A stretch of DNA of 64,000 bases from Marsupella aquatica. Its lineage: Eukaryota; Marchantiophyta. Both the position numbers and the translations under genes were made by a program. The stretch lies in contig OZ316894.1 in the NCBI GenBank assembly GCA_973895155.1, positions 3,286,001-3,350,000 on the forward strand, written 5' to 3'. Of this stretch, positions 24,408 through 34,444 are shown piece after piece. The notes beneath the pieces are model-generated. The model was given only the letters and a program-made list of their open reading frames with translations, did no database searches and was not told the origin of the DNA. The stretch's first letter is position 1. Every line of letters starts with the position of its first letter.

Positions 24408-24688
24408 TTTGCGGTTTCATTGTATGGAGGAATCCCATCACTTGTGATTAAGGCCTCAGATCCCCTAAAATGTAAGAAAACCAATTCTTTGTTAACCCTT
24501 GTAAAGTTGGAATATTCTCAAATTTTGATTAAAAAGACCATATTGTTCTTATAAGTCTCAAATTGGATTTAAAATACCTATATATTGTTTTTCTCAGAAA
24601 TTTCTTAAGTCTTCCCTTGGAACCAATAAAATAACACTATCTTTTGTTGCATGCGATGTGTCATTTTTGTCGAAGTGAAATCCCCGAG
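24408..24688. mobile_element. MITE family A, copy 2 (inverted), with 9-base target duplication
   Basis: The inverse of the body at 95-390: shared blocks include ACATTTTAGGGG(G/A)TC(C/T)GAGGCC, AATATTCCAACTTTA and GGGAAGACTTAAGAA. It is flanked by perfect CTCCTATAC copies at 24399-24407 and 24689-24697. The 9-base duplication points to Mutator-type transposition. No coding. Confidence 0.85.
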
Positions 24689-24697
24689 CTCCTATAC

Positions 24698-25486
24698 AAT
24701 CCATAGACCACAAAACTAAATAATTATATGTATTATTATATGGTTGTACAATCATCAACTTGTCTATCATGTTGCTCCCTACACTCTCAAATAGTATCGC
24801 ATGGTGGATACCATACACTATGAATAGGAAGCTAGACACTATAGGTTACATATTCAAGGCATCAATTCTCTACCTTGCTTCACAAACTGTTCCATGACTG
24901 GATTATTTTCATATAAGGGAGGGGAATTGAGCCAATGTGAACTTACAAATCATTTGCTTGAGCTCATGGCATAAGTGACCTTTCATGAAGGTCACTTGAA
25001 TGCAAAAAAAGGGTAAGTCTCCCAATACCAATTGTGTGGCAGTCAACACCTCGGTATTGGGCTTATCACGAGATTTTCACTCTTCTATGATGATGATAGA
25101 ATAAAATAAATACAAAGTATATCCTAGTTGTTCTTCGAACAAACTAGCCTCTTACTTGCAATTATAAACAAGACTTAAAGTGTAAACTGCAAAATTTAGG
25201 GGTACCAAAGGAGGCAATCTGAACTAAGTACAACCACTTTGTAAGGGAGGGATATGCTTAATAGACCCCCTCCTGGACATAGTTTGCTTGATCAACCCCC
25301 TGGAAACATTTTTGCCCCAATCGACCCCCTCTTTATGATCCGTACCCTTTGTTCTTCTATAAGTTATTATAGAGTGAGTTTCTGCCTTATAAAGACCAAA
25401 TTGGGTCACTTGTCACTGTAACCATTTCAACCACGAACTATGCTCAGAATCACAGTGACCGAGTGTTGTCAAGCCGCAACCGTTCC
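24698..25486. other. non-coding stretch left of the CACTA element
   Basis: No gene recognised. It contains the third GGGGTACCAAAGGAGGC motif (25198-25216) and a run of GACCCCCT-type words at about 25265-25335. Confidence 0.45.
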
Positions 25487-25505
25487 CGGCACTAGAAGAA
25501 ACCGG

Positions 25506-28500
25506 CCCGTTTTGAGACCTGGAGATGTGTGACTTGTCCAAGACCTTCATGAAATAGCGACTCCAAGGTTGTTGGTGTCATGTTAGTCACACCTTCTTGA
25601 CTGAGTTTTGGTGAAGTTTTGCCAAGTCATGTTTACAACTTTTAGGTAAGTTGCAACTATAACTTAGTTAAGGCAATTAGGGTGAAGTTATACAAGTGAC
25701 TCTACATTAGAGTACAACTTATGAGACCACTACATTTGAACCCTTAAACCTTAAAGTATGGGATCCGCGACCATATACATATGATTTTGGATACACCATA
25801 TGTCATTCCACATCAATTTAATAATAGTTTAGTCATACCATTCTAAACCATAATTACTTGATCTTAGATAGCATTAGTTTTCTTTTAGGCTCATCATTTG
25901 TGCTCTTAATTAATGAGCATGCAACAAGGCTATTGTAAGGTTAATCCTAGCCCTGTGCGTTCATTTAATCTTTGCTCATATTGTGTTGTGTCAAATTTTC
26001 TTTAGGGTTTACAGCTCATGTCAACGCAAAGTGGTCGAGTGTCACTGGGTTCAGTTCTCTCACTAAGTGTTAAGGTATGCATTGTGCGTTGCCTTTGGAT
26101 ACGAGTTTAGGGTGCACGGGTTTTTCAACAGGAAACACACCAGCAGAGTGCAAATGGGAGTTGAAGGTGCGCGGGAACTCGGAGGTTTTTGTCAAGGAAA
26201 AACTTGGATGTCCATTGTGCTTACCAACAACCATCGTTTAGGGCGAGGAGCTTTACGGACTTCCGCTTGTCGTGCTTGAGTGTACATCTGCCCTCTATAC
26301 TTTTGGGAGCTTTGGACTAGAGCAGATGATCGGAAGCCTCGGACGAGAGACACAAACTCCAATATCCAGCTCGTAGATCAATCCGTGATTGATTTTGTCA
26401 GGTGTGCGACCTTCAAGCTCTTCTCCATTGTGCGCTTCCAGTTGAATGCTGCAAGGTCTGAATACTATCGGGAGCTCGCATTTGGGCCAAGGTTTAGGTA
26501 TTTTGTCATTGGAGGACTGAGCTGTGGGTTTAGGCCGACTTACTATGAGCTTATGTTGTTGCAGCTGTGACCAATAACTGAGGAGCTGCGACCAGGAGCT
26601 TATTTTGTTGCAGCACTGCCGTGGACAAGGGGTTGTGGAGGATCGGGGAGCTGCGACGTAGAACTGAGGAGCTGCGAAAAAGTGGGGAGTGATCTTGAAG
26701 GCCAACTATCTAGCGTGAGGTGGATCATCGTGGTTGCAACAGCGATCGGGCCCTTTTTTGCATTGGCATTGTCAGTAAGACAATCTGTGGACGCGCGAAA
26801 GAGTCGCAAGGAGTTGTTCTTGTGGGCAGAGATTGGAGTTCACATTTGGTAAGTCCACCTCAATAATGACATACATTATAGGTGGAGGCAATGTTATGGC
26901 CTCTTGTTGTCTTTAAACTCATTCTCCACTCACAAGAGAATGAGGATTGATTGTGTCCTGAGAAGCTTAACAATTTATGTTGTTGACATCGTCCACATTG
27001 AGTGACAGTGAGCTCAAGTTAGTGAGTGACCGATCGAAGGGGACATTTGTGCTCTTCATTACATGCTCGGGCAAGAGTGATTGATGTACTAATCGCAAGC
27101 GCTCCCAAGTATCCATTTGTCGTTAAGGCTTGAAGCTTCACCGGGAGCTGCGACCGTCAGTGGGGAGGAGTTGGAGGTTGTGTTGCGCTCGTACACAACC
27201 TCCAAGGTACAAGGCAGGAGTTGTGCAATTTAAGGTGAGAGTCAATAGCTTTTGGGATTCACCATCTTTCATCGTTGTCATCGCTGCTCTCGTCTATCAC
27301 TACGGCCGATTGCTGCTCTGCGTTTTTGCTATGGGTTGCCAGTCTGCCAGATGCTGAGTGAGACAGAGGCTACAACCTGGGTGCGCGGAGGTCCTCACTA
27401 ATCCCATGGTTTACAGTTTGCAAAATGTGACAGCCCCAGTGCACAGTGAGGTATAGGGTGTGTGAGGTATAGGGTGTTCTTACTCGTGCTATAGTCGCTT
27501 TGACTTGCTGAGTTCCAGCAAATTGAGTTTTAGGTGCGGTCAATGAGAGTTGAGCTGTTTGAGCTGCGGTCACTGAGAGTTTAGAGTTTGAGCTGCGGTC
27601 ACTGAATGCTGGCATTGAGGTGCACGCCCTTCACATTGATCAGTGAAGGCTACGGCCGGGGTGATTATGACAGTGATTCCAATGCAAACCGTCCAGGTAA
27701 GATTTATGTGACATTGTGTACAATGAAAGTGGCCCTGCTTATTGACTGCTTAATGTTTGTGTTGCAACTGGCAGCAGATGCATGGAGTGCAGCGAAGGGA
27801 GGCGCTATTCATGTGAGCTGACAAGGGAGCTGGACTTGTGAGCCGTGGTTGCAGCTACGTCTTGGAGCTACGACCTATGAGTTATGGCTAGAGCTACGAC
27901 TTGACCTGAAGGTGACGCATGAAGAGTAATTTTGCAATCCATGAATGTTTGTACTCAATGTTATAGATGCATAGGGTGGGTGTTGCATTTTGTTACTGTA
28001 AAATGTCCGTGATGTCGTGAGATGTTCTGTTCCTTGGATTGAGACAATTCTTAGATCTCTGCATCAGCGATTATTGTATGTCATGTCTCACCTCAGATCA
28101 TGAACGTGATTGGTTGGAGACTATATTAATTGGGGAGGAGCTCCAATCCGTTGTCATTGCTTCTCAGTGGAGTGTTGTTTTAGTAAGCTACAGGGGGCAA
28201 CAGAGCGCAAGTTGCTGCTTGCAAGTTCACGCCTGCTACCTGCTACCTACGACTTCCGCCTGAAAGGTATGACATTCACATATGTGCATTTCTGGTCTCC
28301 AGTTGATCAATGTACTTATTCCCGCTGCCTTGAAATGGACCTCAAATTTCCATGCTCCAATACGGTACTGTGATCGAAGCCTATCACGATGCAAAAACAG
28401 AGGAGAGGCAGAATCAGAGCCCGGACACCAACGTGTACAGATATCATGAAGCTAAAATAGAGGAGAGGAAGAATCAGTGCTCGGCTCGGACACCAAAGTG

Positions 28501-31500
28501 TACAGACATCATGAAGCTAACTACAAGCTAGCAGATAGGTCAAATGCTCCCAAATCGAGTCAGAGGAAAGTTACTAAGACTACCTTCACAACTCTCAAGT
28601 CTGGAAAGTAAAAATCAGCCTGAGACACGTAGCAAGAACTGTTGTCTGCTAGGAACTGTTGTCTGCTTTCTTGGGGATCGTCATGTGTATGTAATTGCAT
28701 ACACATTCTACCTGAGGGGAGTATGATTGTACACCTCAGGTAGAACCGAGTACTATCTATCGCATGATATAATTCCTCTACAATTTTGTATTAATGTTGC
28801 CTAAGTGCTTTGTTGTATTGTTTTGGTTGTAATGACGTCACTTGCATTTCATAGTCAGTCTTAGTTGGTTGGCTTGGTACTCATTTGCTTTTCACTCCCT
28901 CTGGCTAGTGAATTTGTCTATTGTTGCTGAGCCTTAACATTTGTGTTTCTGTGGGGCTGAGCAGAGTTTGTTCCATCTAGAAGCTGCTGTACTGAAGTGA
29001 TCAGCCTCCGGCTTGGAGGTGAATCTTCAATTTTTTGTGGATCCGAGTGACTTCTGTCCAGCTGAGTTTTGCTTTGTCGGGACGATTGTGTTTGGCTAAG
29101 ATGCTAGATTGTGGCTTGTCTTCTTGCTTCCAGCTTGTGTATTTTCAATTAATAGAAGTTGGGAACGAAGTGATAATTGAATTTCCTTATATTAAGCATC
29201 TTCACCTAGAAACTCAATACATAAACTCCAGGATTCCCTCGGGACATAAAATGAGCCAAATTGTCTCAAAATTGGGAACCTGCACCCGCACTACTCAAAC
29301 AATTGTGTTGGGCTTGGTGGCCTTGTAAGTCTTCTTTAGCTTTCGCAATGGAGGTTGAATCTTGCAGTACGTCAAGGGGAACTTGATCTTTGAATCATGG
29401 AACTGCTTGGTACTTTCTCGCTTGCACAGAGAGACAGGGACTGTCGTAGTCTTCATGATCTGGATGCAAGGGAACCGAACTCTATGACAAGAAGCCATCT
29501 CATCATACATCTGCTCTGCAGCTCCGTTTCTTGTGGTATCACAATATTCCTTGTACATGTTGTGATAACCTGTACGACTCTGATACGTGGACCCAGATAC
29601 CGAAGTTCTTAATTGTGGTGGGCTTCTTTTCGAAGATCTGGTAGACACATTATTCAGCATTTGCTAACTTCGAAACTAGAAGGGTAACACATTAAACAAC
29701 AGAGAAACTCACAACATCCTCCTTTGGTCCTTCAGAGTCTGTACTTTGATTCTGAAGTTTGACTGAGTTTTTGTTTACTAAAAGAATGTGACTGTGTAAG
29801 AGTTCCATTTGGCAGTGGATTGGTTGAAGCACTTCATGCTAGTGTGTTGTCCACAGCTCTTCAACCAGCTTTCGTCTTCCTTGTCTTTCACCACTTACGA
29901 TGACATCAATTCAGCTAAGACCATAGAAGGTTCCAAAGCATCTAACTTGTAAAATCGCATTCTGTTACATCAAGGACTAAGGTGTTGGGTGCCAAAGGAG
30001 ACAGCACAACAAACACGCTGAAAAGACTTCAGGACTGGGTTCAACAAGGTAGTGAAGGTGCTTAGAGCCATAGTAAGTATGCATTCTGTATCTTTCTCTG
30101 TTGATGTGAGCTTGTGCATAATGGGAGTTGTAGTTGGCAAGATTTCCAAATATGAATAGATCCAGAAGTATGTGATCATGTACTTGCTCTATAAAGTTCT
30201 GAAGATATAAGCATTTTCTGTTAGACCAGGCAACTTGGGAGTTGGTAAGTGTCACCTGCATCTGAGGGGCTACACCGGGGCATCAGTGGAGGTTCACTTG
30301 CACAACACGACAACCAGTGAATTTTCTCTCTGCTGCAACCTGCAAGGTGAGACTTTCGGTCTTTCTGGATGAAAAAACAGGAGTTTAATATGATTGATAT
30401 ACATGTCCGTCGAGAATATGGGTTTATCACCAAGCTCTTTGTCTTAGGAAACTCATAAACTCAGAATCAAATATGTACTATGCACGTTTCATGCTATGTG
30501 TATACTATGACCTGTAGTTGGAACCAAGACAATGAGTGGGAACTGATTAGTTTAGGTGGTTGCTGTTGGCGAGGCAAGTCGACCTCCTGCTCACCTTGCT
30601 CATCAAAGGACGTGAACAGAGGACATCACAACGAAAGCAACACTTATGGTGAGGACCCGCAACGCTGAACATGTGCGACTTGCACGCAAGGCAGAGATGT
30701 TGCGCCTTGAGTATGTCAGACTTGGGATCCTTCCAGCCCAGTCTGCATGGTACTTTGAGTACCCTGTTGTTTCCAGGAACAACTACAGCCGGCTTCTACC
30801 TGCTTCAGTACCCTTCCCGACATCCTTGGTATTTGTGTCTCTTGTACATGACCCGCCACAAATTAGGTGCCAAGGGTGTGTACACAGTTGCCAATATGAC
30901 TGTCCTGCCTGTAGGGCTTTTGGCCCAGAATTGGATGACCGTTCTCTTGGATGCCGATTTTTGCACAGAGCACAATGTATCATCTGGAACCACTCGCCAT
31001 CCTGCAGTGTGCCTGGTGATGTCACTTGTCCTGCCCTCCCAGACCCCACCACCGGTGACTTTGGTGTCTACACATGTTTGGATCACATGCTCTAGAGGAC
31101 CACTTGTCACACCGCATGCACAGACCAGATACCATTGACCTATAGCTTAACACTCTGACTTCAACACAGAGGATATTTACTTAAAATTTTGATGTATGAG
31201 CAATTTTGGGTCCAGGGTTTAGGGTCAACAGTACATAACTTATATCCTATTATGCCTGCACTAAGCAAAATATCCTAATTTAAGAGGCTAGCAAACTCGC
31301 ATAAAAGTCTCTATTGAAAGACTGCTTTCATGGCTGCTTTAACTTGGTGAACATTGCAACGTTGAATGAATTAATGGGCCATGTGATAATATGCAAAATG
31401 ATTTATGCCTCACTTATTTGTCTCAGCCACTATCATAACCTATTTAGGATGTATAAATTTCAACCCTTATGACACTGCTTCATACCAATCCTCTTCGAAG

Positions 31501-31710
31501 AATGCCTGTTTTACATGTCACGACTATTGTATGTGATTCAAATGCATGAAATGTTGTTGCAGATCTCCTTTGGTGAATCATAGCCACAATTAAAATTGAG
31601 GTGTTGGTGGAGAAATTGTATTAGGGGATCAGTTTTGTGTGTGGGCTCAACATACCAAAAGTATGTGTGCTCTGCATCCTTGTGTGGCCATTCCAATTCA
31701 TTGCAGTAGC
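25506..31710. other. 5' non-coding part of the CACTA element
   Basis: Near the left end, GTGACTTG, AGTCAC and CTTGACTGAG words (about 25535-25620) match the subterminal motif seen at the right end. The rest contains scattered GAGCTGCGACC words (26570-27600), including a short tandem array near 27530-27605. Reading frames such as 26295-26705 and 30646-31138 (overlapping frames on both strands) have no recognised domain. It may hold 5' exons or captured DNA, but I can support none. Confidence 0.45.
28382..28516. repeat. imperfect tandem duplication inside the CACTA element
   Basis: Two adjacent copies of a block of about 60-66 bases containing AGAGGAGAGG(C/A)AGAATCAG and GGACACCAA(C/A)GTGTACAGA. 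No coding is assigned. Confidence 0.7.
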
Positions 31711-31854
31711 AAATGCCTTTGTACCTTAAATGCTAAATATATTTTACTTTCTGTGCAATCTGCTAAATTGTAGAGTCTATCTAAATGCCTTTGTACCTTA
31801 CATGCTAAATATATTTTACTTTCTATGCAGTCTGCTAAATTGTAGAGTCTATCT
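31711..31854. repeat. 72-base tandem duplication just upstream of the PHD gene
   Basis: Two adjacent 72-base copies beginning AAATGCCTTTGTACCTTA and ending TGTAGAGTCTATCT, differing at three or four positions. It ends 11 bases before the PHD gene ATG and is followed by a splice-acceptor-like ATGCGCAG, so it may lie in a 5' UTR intron or promoter. Confidence 0.85.
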
Positions 31855-31865
31855 CATGCGCAGGC

Positions 31866-32546
31866 ATGGCACGGCCTAAAATTCAAGCCAAAAAGCGTGT
31901 GACAGAGGTGAGAAACATAGGTGTACTTGGGGCAGATGCTACTAACTTCTCTGCAAGTCAGATTTTCCAGAAGGCAGCTCATTGTTGTGCCATTTGTGAC
32001 GATGGTGGGGGCCTGGTCATTTGTGAGGGCCCTTGCATGAGGCATTTCCACCTTAACCCGGAGTCTGACCTTGCTGCAGAAAACAACTGTCCAGGGGTGG
32101 GCCTCCCGTCAACACACCAGGTAGACTGGATGTGCACTGATTGTTTGGAGAAGTAGGCTAAGTGTGCACAGTGTGGGAAGTTGGGGTCCTATGAGGGCTC
32201 TGTTGATGCTACAGCAAATGTTAGGAAATGTCCAGACCGTTTTTGTGTGAGATTTTTCTGTTTTGAGTGTTTGCCTGCTCATGCCACAGCTTGCCCACTT
32301 CATAGGTGCAAGGCATGTGGTGAGCATGATGATGACTACTGGACTGACATAGTCCACTGTGCTAGGTGTCCCACTATGTGGCACTATCATTGCCTGAAAG
32401 ATCATCAAGCAGAGGGTTATGCTTGTGACAGAGAAATCTATGATCACTCTGCACATGGTGTTGATCGATGGATATTTTATTGTCATCGCCATGCCATTGA
32501 TCCTACCTCGCGCACTCCTGTGAGAGATCACATATCTTGGCTGTGA
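31866..32546 (+). CDS. EDM2-like PHD/extended-PHD zinc-finger protein
   Basis: The ATG at 31866 opens a 226-residue reading frame containing one in-frame TAG (32154-32156) and ending at TGA. The first finger reads CAICDDGGGLVICEGPC with RHFH (residues about 40-60), the signature of EDM2-type PHD fingers. More Cys/His pairs follow (CTDC, CAQCG, KCPDRFCVRFFCFEC, CPLHRCKACG, HCARC with WHYHC). The C-terminal end, FYCHRHAIDP...TPVRDHISW, matches the end of the EDM2 zinc-binding module. In Arabidopsis, EDM2 acts on H3K9me2-marked, transposon-containing loci and helps transcription through them. The TAG aligns with a Gln in the paralogue at 51509-61671. Whether this copy is translated is unknown; its presence inside a CACTA element suggests capture or an accessory role. 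Confidence 0.8.
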
Positions 32547-33138
32547 AGCTGAACATTGTACATGCACAGTGCACCTAATGTGGATGTACTATTTTTTGAG
32601 ATTGCAGAGATTCCAATTTTGAAAAGGAGTTGGGTAGGCGAGTTTATATAGGCAGCACTTATCTTGTGCTCTGGCGTCAGTGGCTGGGTACATGCCTATA
32701 CAAACTTATCCTTACAAGCCTTCTTGGAAGTATTTAGGCTGAGTGGTCATTTTCATAAACACTTTCATCAGACTGCTAGATTAAAACAGGACTTCTAAGT
32801 TGTAAGCGTATAAATTATCAGGCATGCAATTAATCAAATTGCCCTATAAGTTTGTCATTGAATGTATCCTCCTTTACAACAAAATATGTATGTGCCATGA
32901 CAAGTTGGTTGCACTTCATTTCACCACGGATATGGATTTTGTAGTATATATTCAAACAATGTCCTGCATCCGTGCAGGTGCCTAGTACGTGTTGTTCACA
33001 TATCCCTTGTACCTATCAAAATCGGACCTGAGCACCAGTGGGCCAGATCAACTCAAAAAGCAGGAATTTTGTTGTCCTTGTATTGTCAGGTGAGCCCATT
33101 CTTCCAAAATTCACTATCATCACGTAGGGTGTGTGTAC
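32547..33138. other. spacer between PHD and BRCT genes
   Basis: Non-coding AT-rich DNA. A splice-acceptor-like CATCACGTAG at about 33118-33127 precedes the BRCT start, so an upstream non-coding exon may exist. No promoter is certain. Confidence 0.4.
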
Positions 33139-34011
33139 ATGGAGCCTGGTAAACGTAGAAAGTGTGACCACCCAGCAGTGTTTACAGGGGTCAGAGCGAT
33201 TTTGGTCCATGGCCAGCATGGGTTGACCAAAGTGCATTGGCCAACTGTACAGAAACGATTCTCTGAGCTCCATGGCACTGTAGTTCAGGACATCACTCCA
33301 GAGACTACACATGTTGTTGCAGGGACATGGCTATCAGTGATAAAGAAGTGGTCATGGTCCTACATGAATTCTGCAATTACTAAGCAAGGCCTAAAAGTAG
33401 TTGAGGCCTCTTGGATCACAGATTCCATAGCACATAAGATTGTACAGGATACTGAGCAATATGAGTTGTGGGAGGATGAAGAAGCTACTGCATCAGCTTG
33501 GGCTGAACAAGAAGTCTGGGAAGCAAAGGCACGGCTTGCTGATCTCCAATATGGACCTGTACTCAACAAAGGACAGAGCTCTACAAGGCTGAAGAGTATG
33601 TTGGCTGAGGAGACGAAGCAACCAACCCCCATTCTGAAAGGGCTGAGCATGGTATTTGTGGAGGCGGGAATTGGAGAGGTTAAGTGCAAAGTGTACAAGT
33701 CCACAATGCTTGACCTAGGTGGGACAGTGGAGGAGAATATAACAGAGGACACCACTCATGTCATTACTAAGTCATATCCCAAAGCCTGCCGCAAGTTTGG
33801 GAAGGGAGACATTCGCTTTTATGTCATGTCCCATAATGTGTTTGTGGTTTCATATGCTTGGCTTGTGGAATCAGTAGCAGCTGGGAAGCGTCAAAACCCA
33901 ATGGACTATGATCTTTTTGAGGCCTGGCCACGGAAGGGTCAGGATCCTTACAGAGAGGACAATGAGACAACAAGTGAGGAATGGGTCATTAGCGATTCTG
34001 AATCAGAGTGA
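33139..34011 (+). CDS. double-BRCT protein inside the CACTA element
   Basis: A clean single-exon frame of 290 residues from ATG at 33139 to TGA. It begins MEPGKRRKCDHP. A first BRCT spans about residues 14-110 (FTGVRAILVHG, LHGTVVQDITPETTHVVAG, VVEASWITDSI). A linker of about 60 residues follows, then a second BRCT at about residues 170-270 (LKGLSMVFVEAG, LGGTVEENITEDTTHVIT, VVSYAWLVESV). The tail is acidic (SDSESE). BRCT pairs bind phosphoproteins and DNA ends in repair; the opening recalls DNA polymerase lambda-type BRCT regions, but no polymerase domain is present. It sits between the PHD and transposase genes in the same direction. It has no internal stop, unlike its neighbours. A role in repair of transposition breaks is inferred. 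Confidence 0.8.
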   Translation: MEPGKRRKCDHPAVFTGVRAILVHGQHGLTKVHWPTVQKRFSELHGTVVQDITPETTHVVAGTWLSVIKKWSWSYMNSAITKQGLKVVEASWITDSIAHKIVQDTEQYELWEDEEATASAWAEQEVWEAKARLADLQYGPVLNKGQSSTRLKSMLAEETKQPTPILKGLSMVFVEAGIGEVKCKVYKSTMLDLGGTVEENITEDTTHVITKSYPKACRKFGKGDIRFYVMSHNVFVVSYAWLVESVAAGKRQNPMDYDLFEAWPRKGQDPYREDNETTSEEWVISDSESE

Positions 34012-34444
34012 GGAGTAGTAGCATCAGTTTGGACACAAGTTTTTTTGTATAAATCAGATCATTGAAATAAATGTGATCTTTGAACTAATGTACCTTGTTA
34101 TGGTTGGTGGCAGTTGGGCTTATTTTACTGTTGGCGGATTGTTGTTTCCTACTGCCTGGGGGTGTCACTGTAAACGTACATGCAGAGGCGGTACATTTGA
34201 GGACAGCGGAGGAGGTGGTGACACCCTCCAACATTTAGGAATTTTGTGTCATTCACTTGACAATAGGTACACTACTTGCGAACCTGTTTTTTTCTTTTGG
34301 GGTGGTTTAGGGTTTGTGAGAATTTAGTACACGTTATGTTAACTCTTTTGGCAGATACAGTCAGGGATATATGGAACACAAATACCACCATTAGGCATCC
34401 TTGTTCATTGCTGTCCATGACTGCAGAGCTCCCAGCCTGTTACA
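34012..34444. other. spacer between BRCT and transposase genes
   Basis: Non-coding, with several GT/AG splice-like words but no supported exon. It presumably holds the transposase promoter or 5' UTR. Confidence 0.4.

Noticed and set aside
30646-31138. Overlapping long frames on both strands inside the CACTA element
   Set aside because: Two + frames and two - frames are open over the same stretch, none with a recognisable motif, so chance openness is more likely than a gene.
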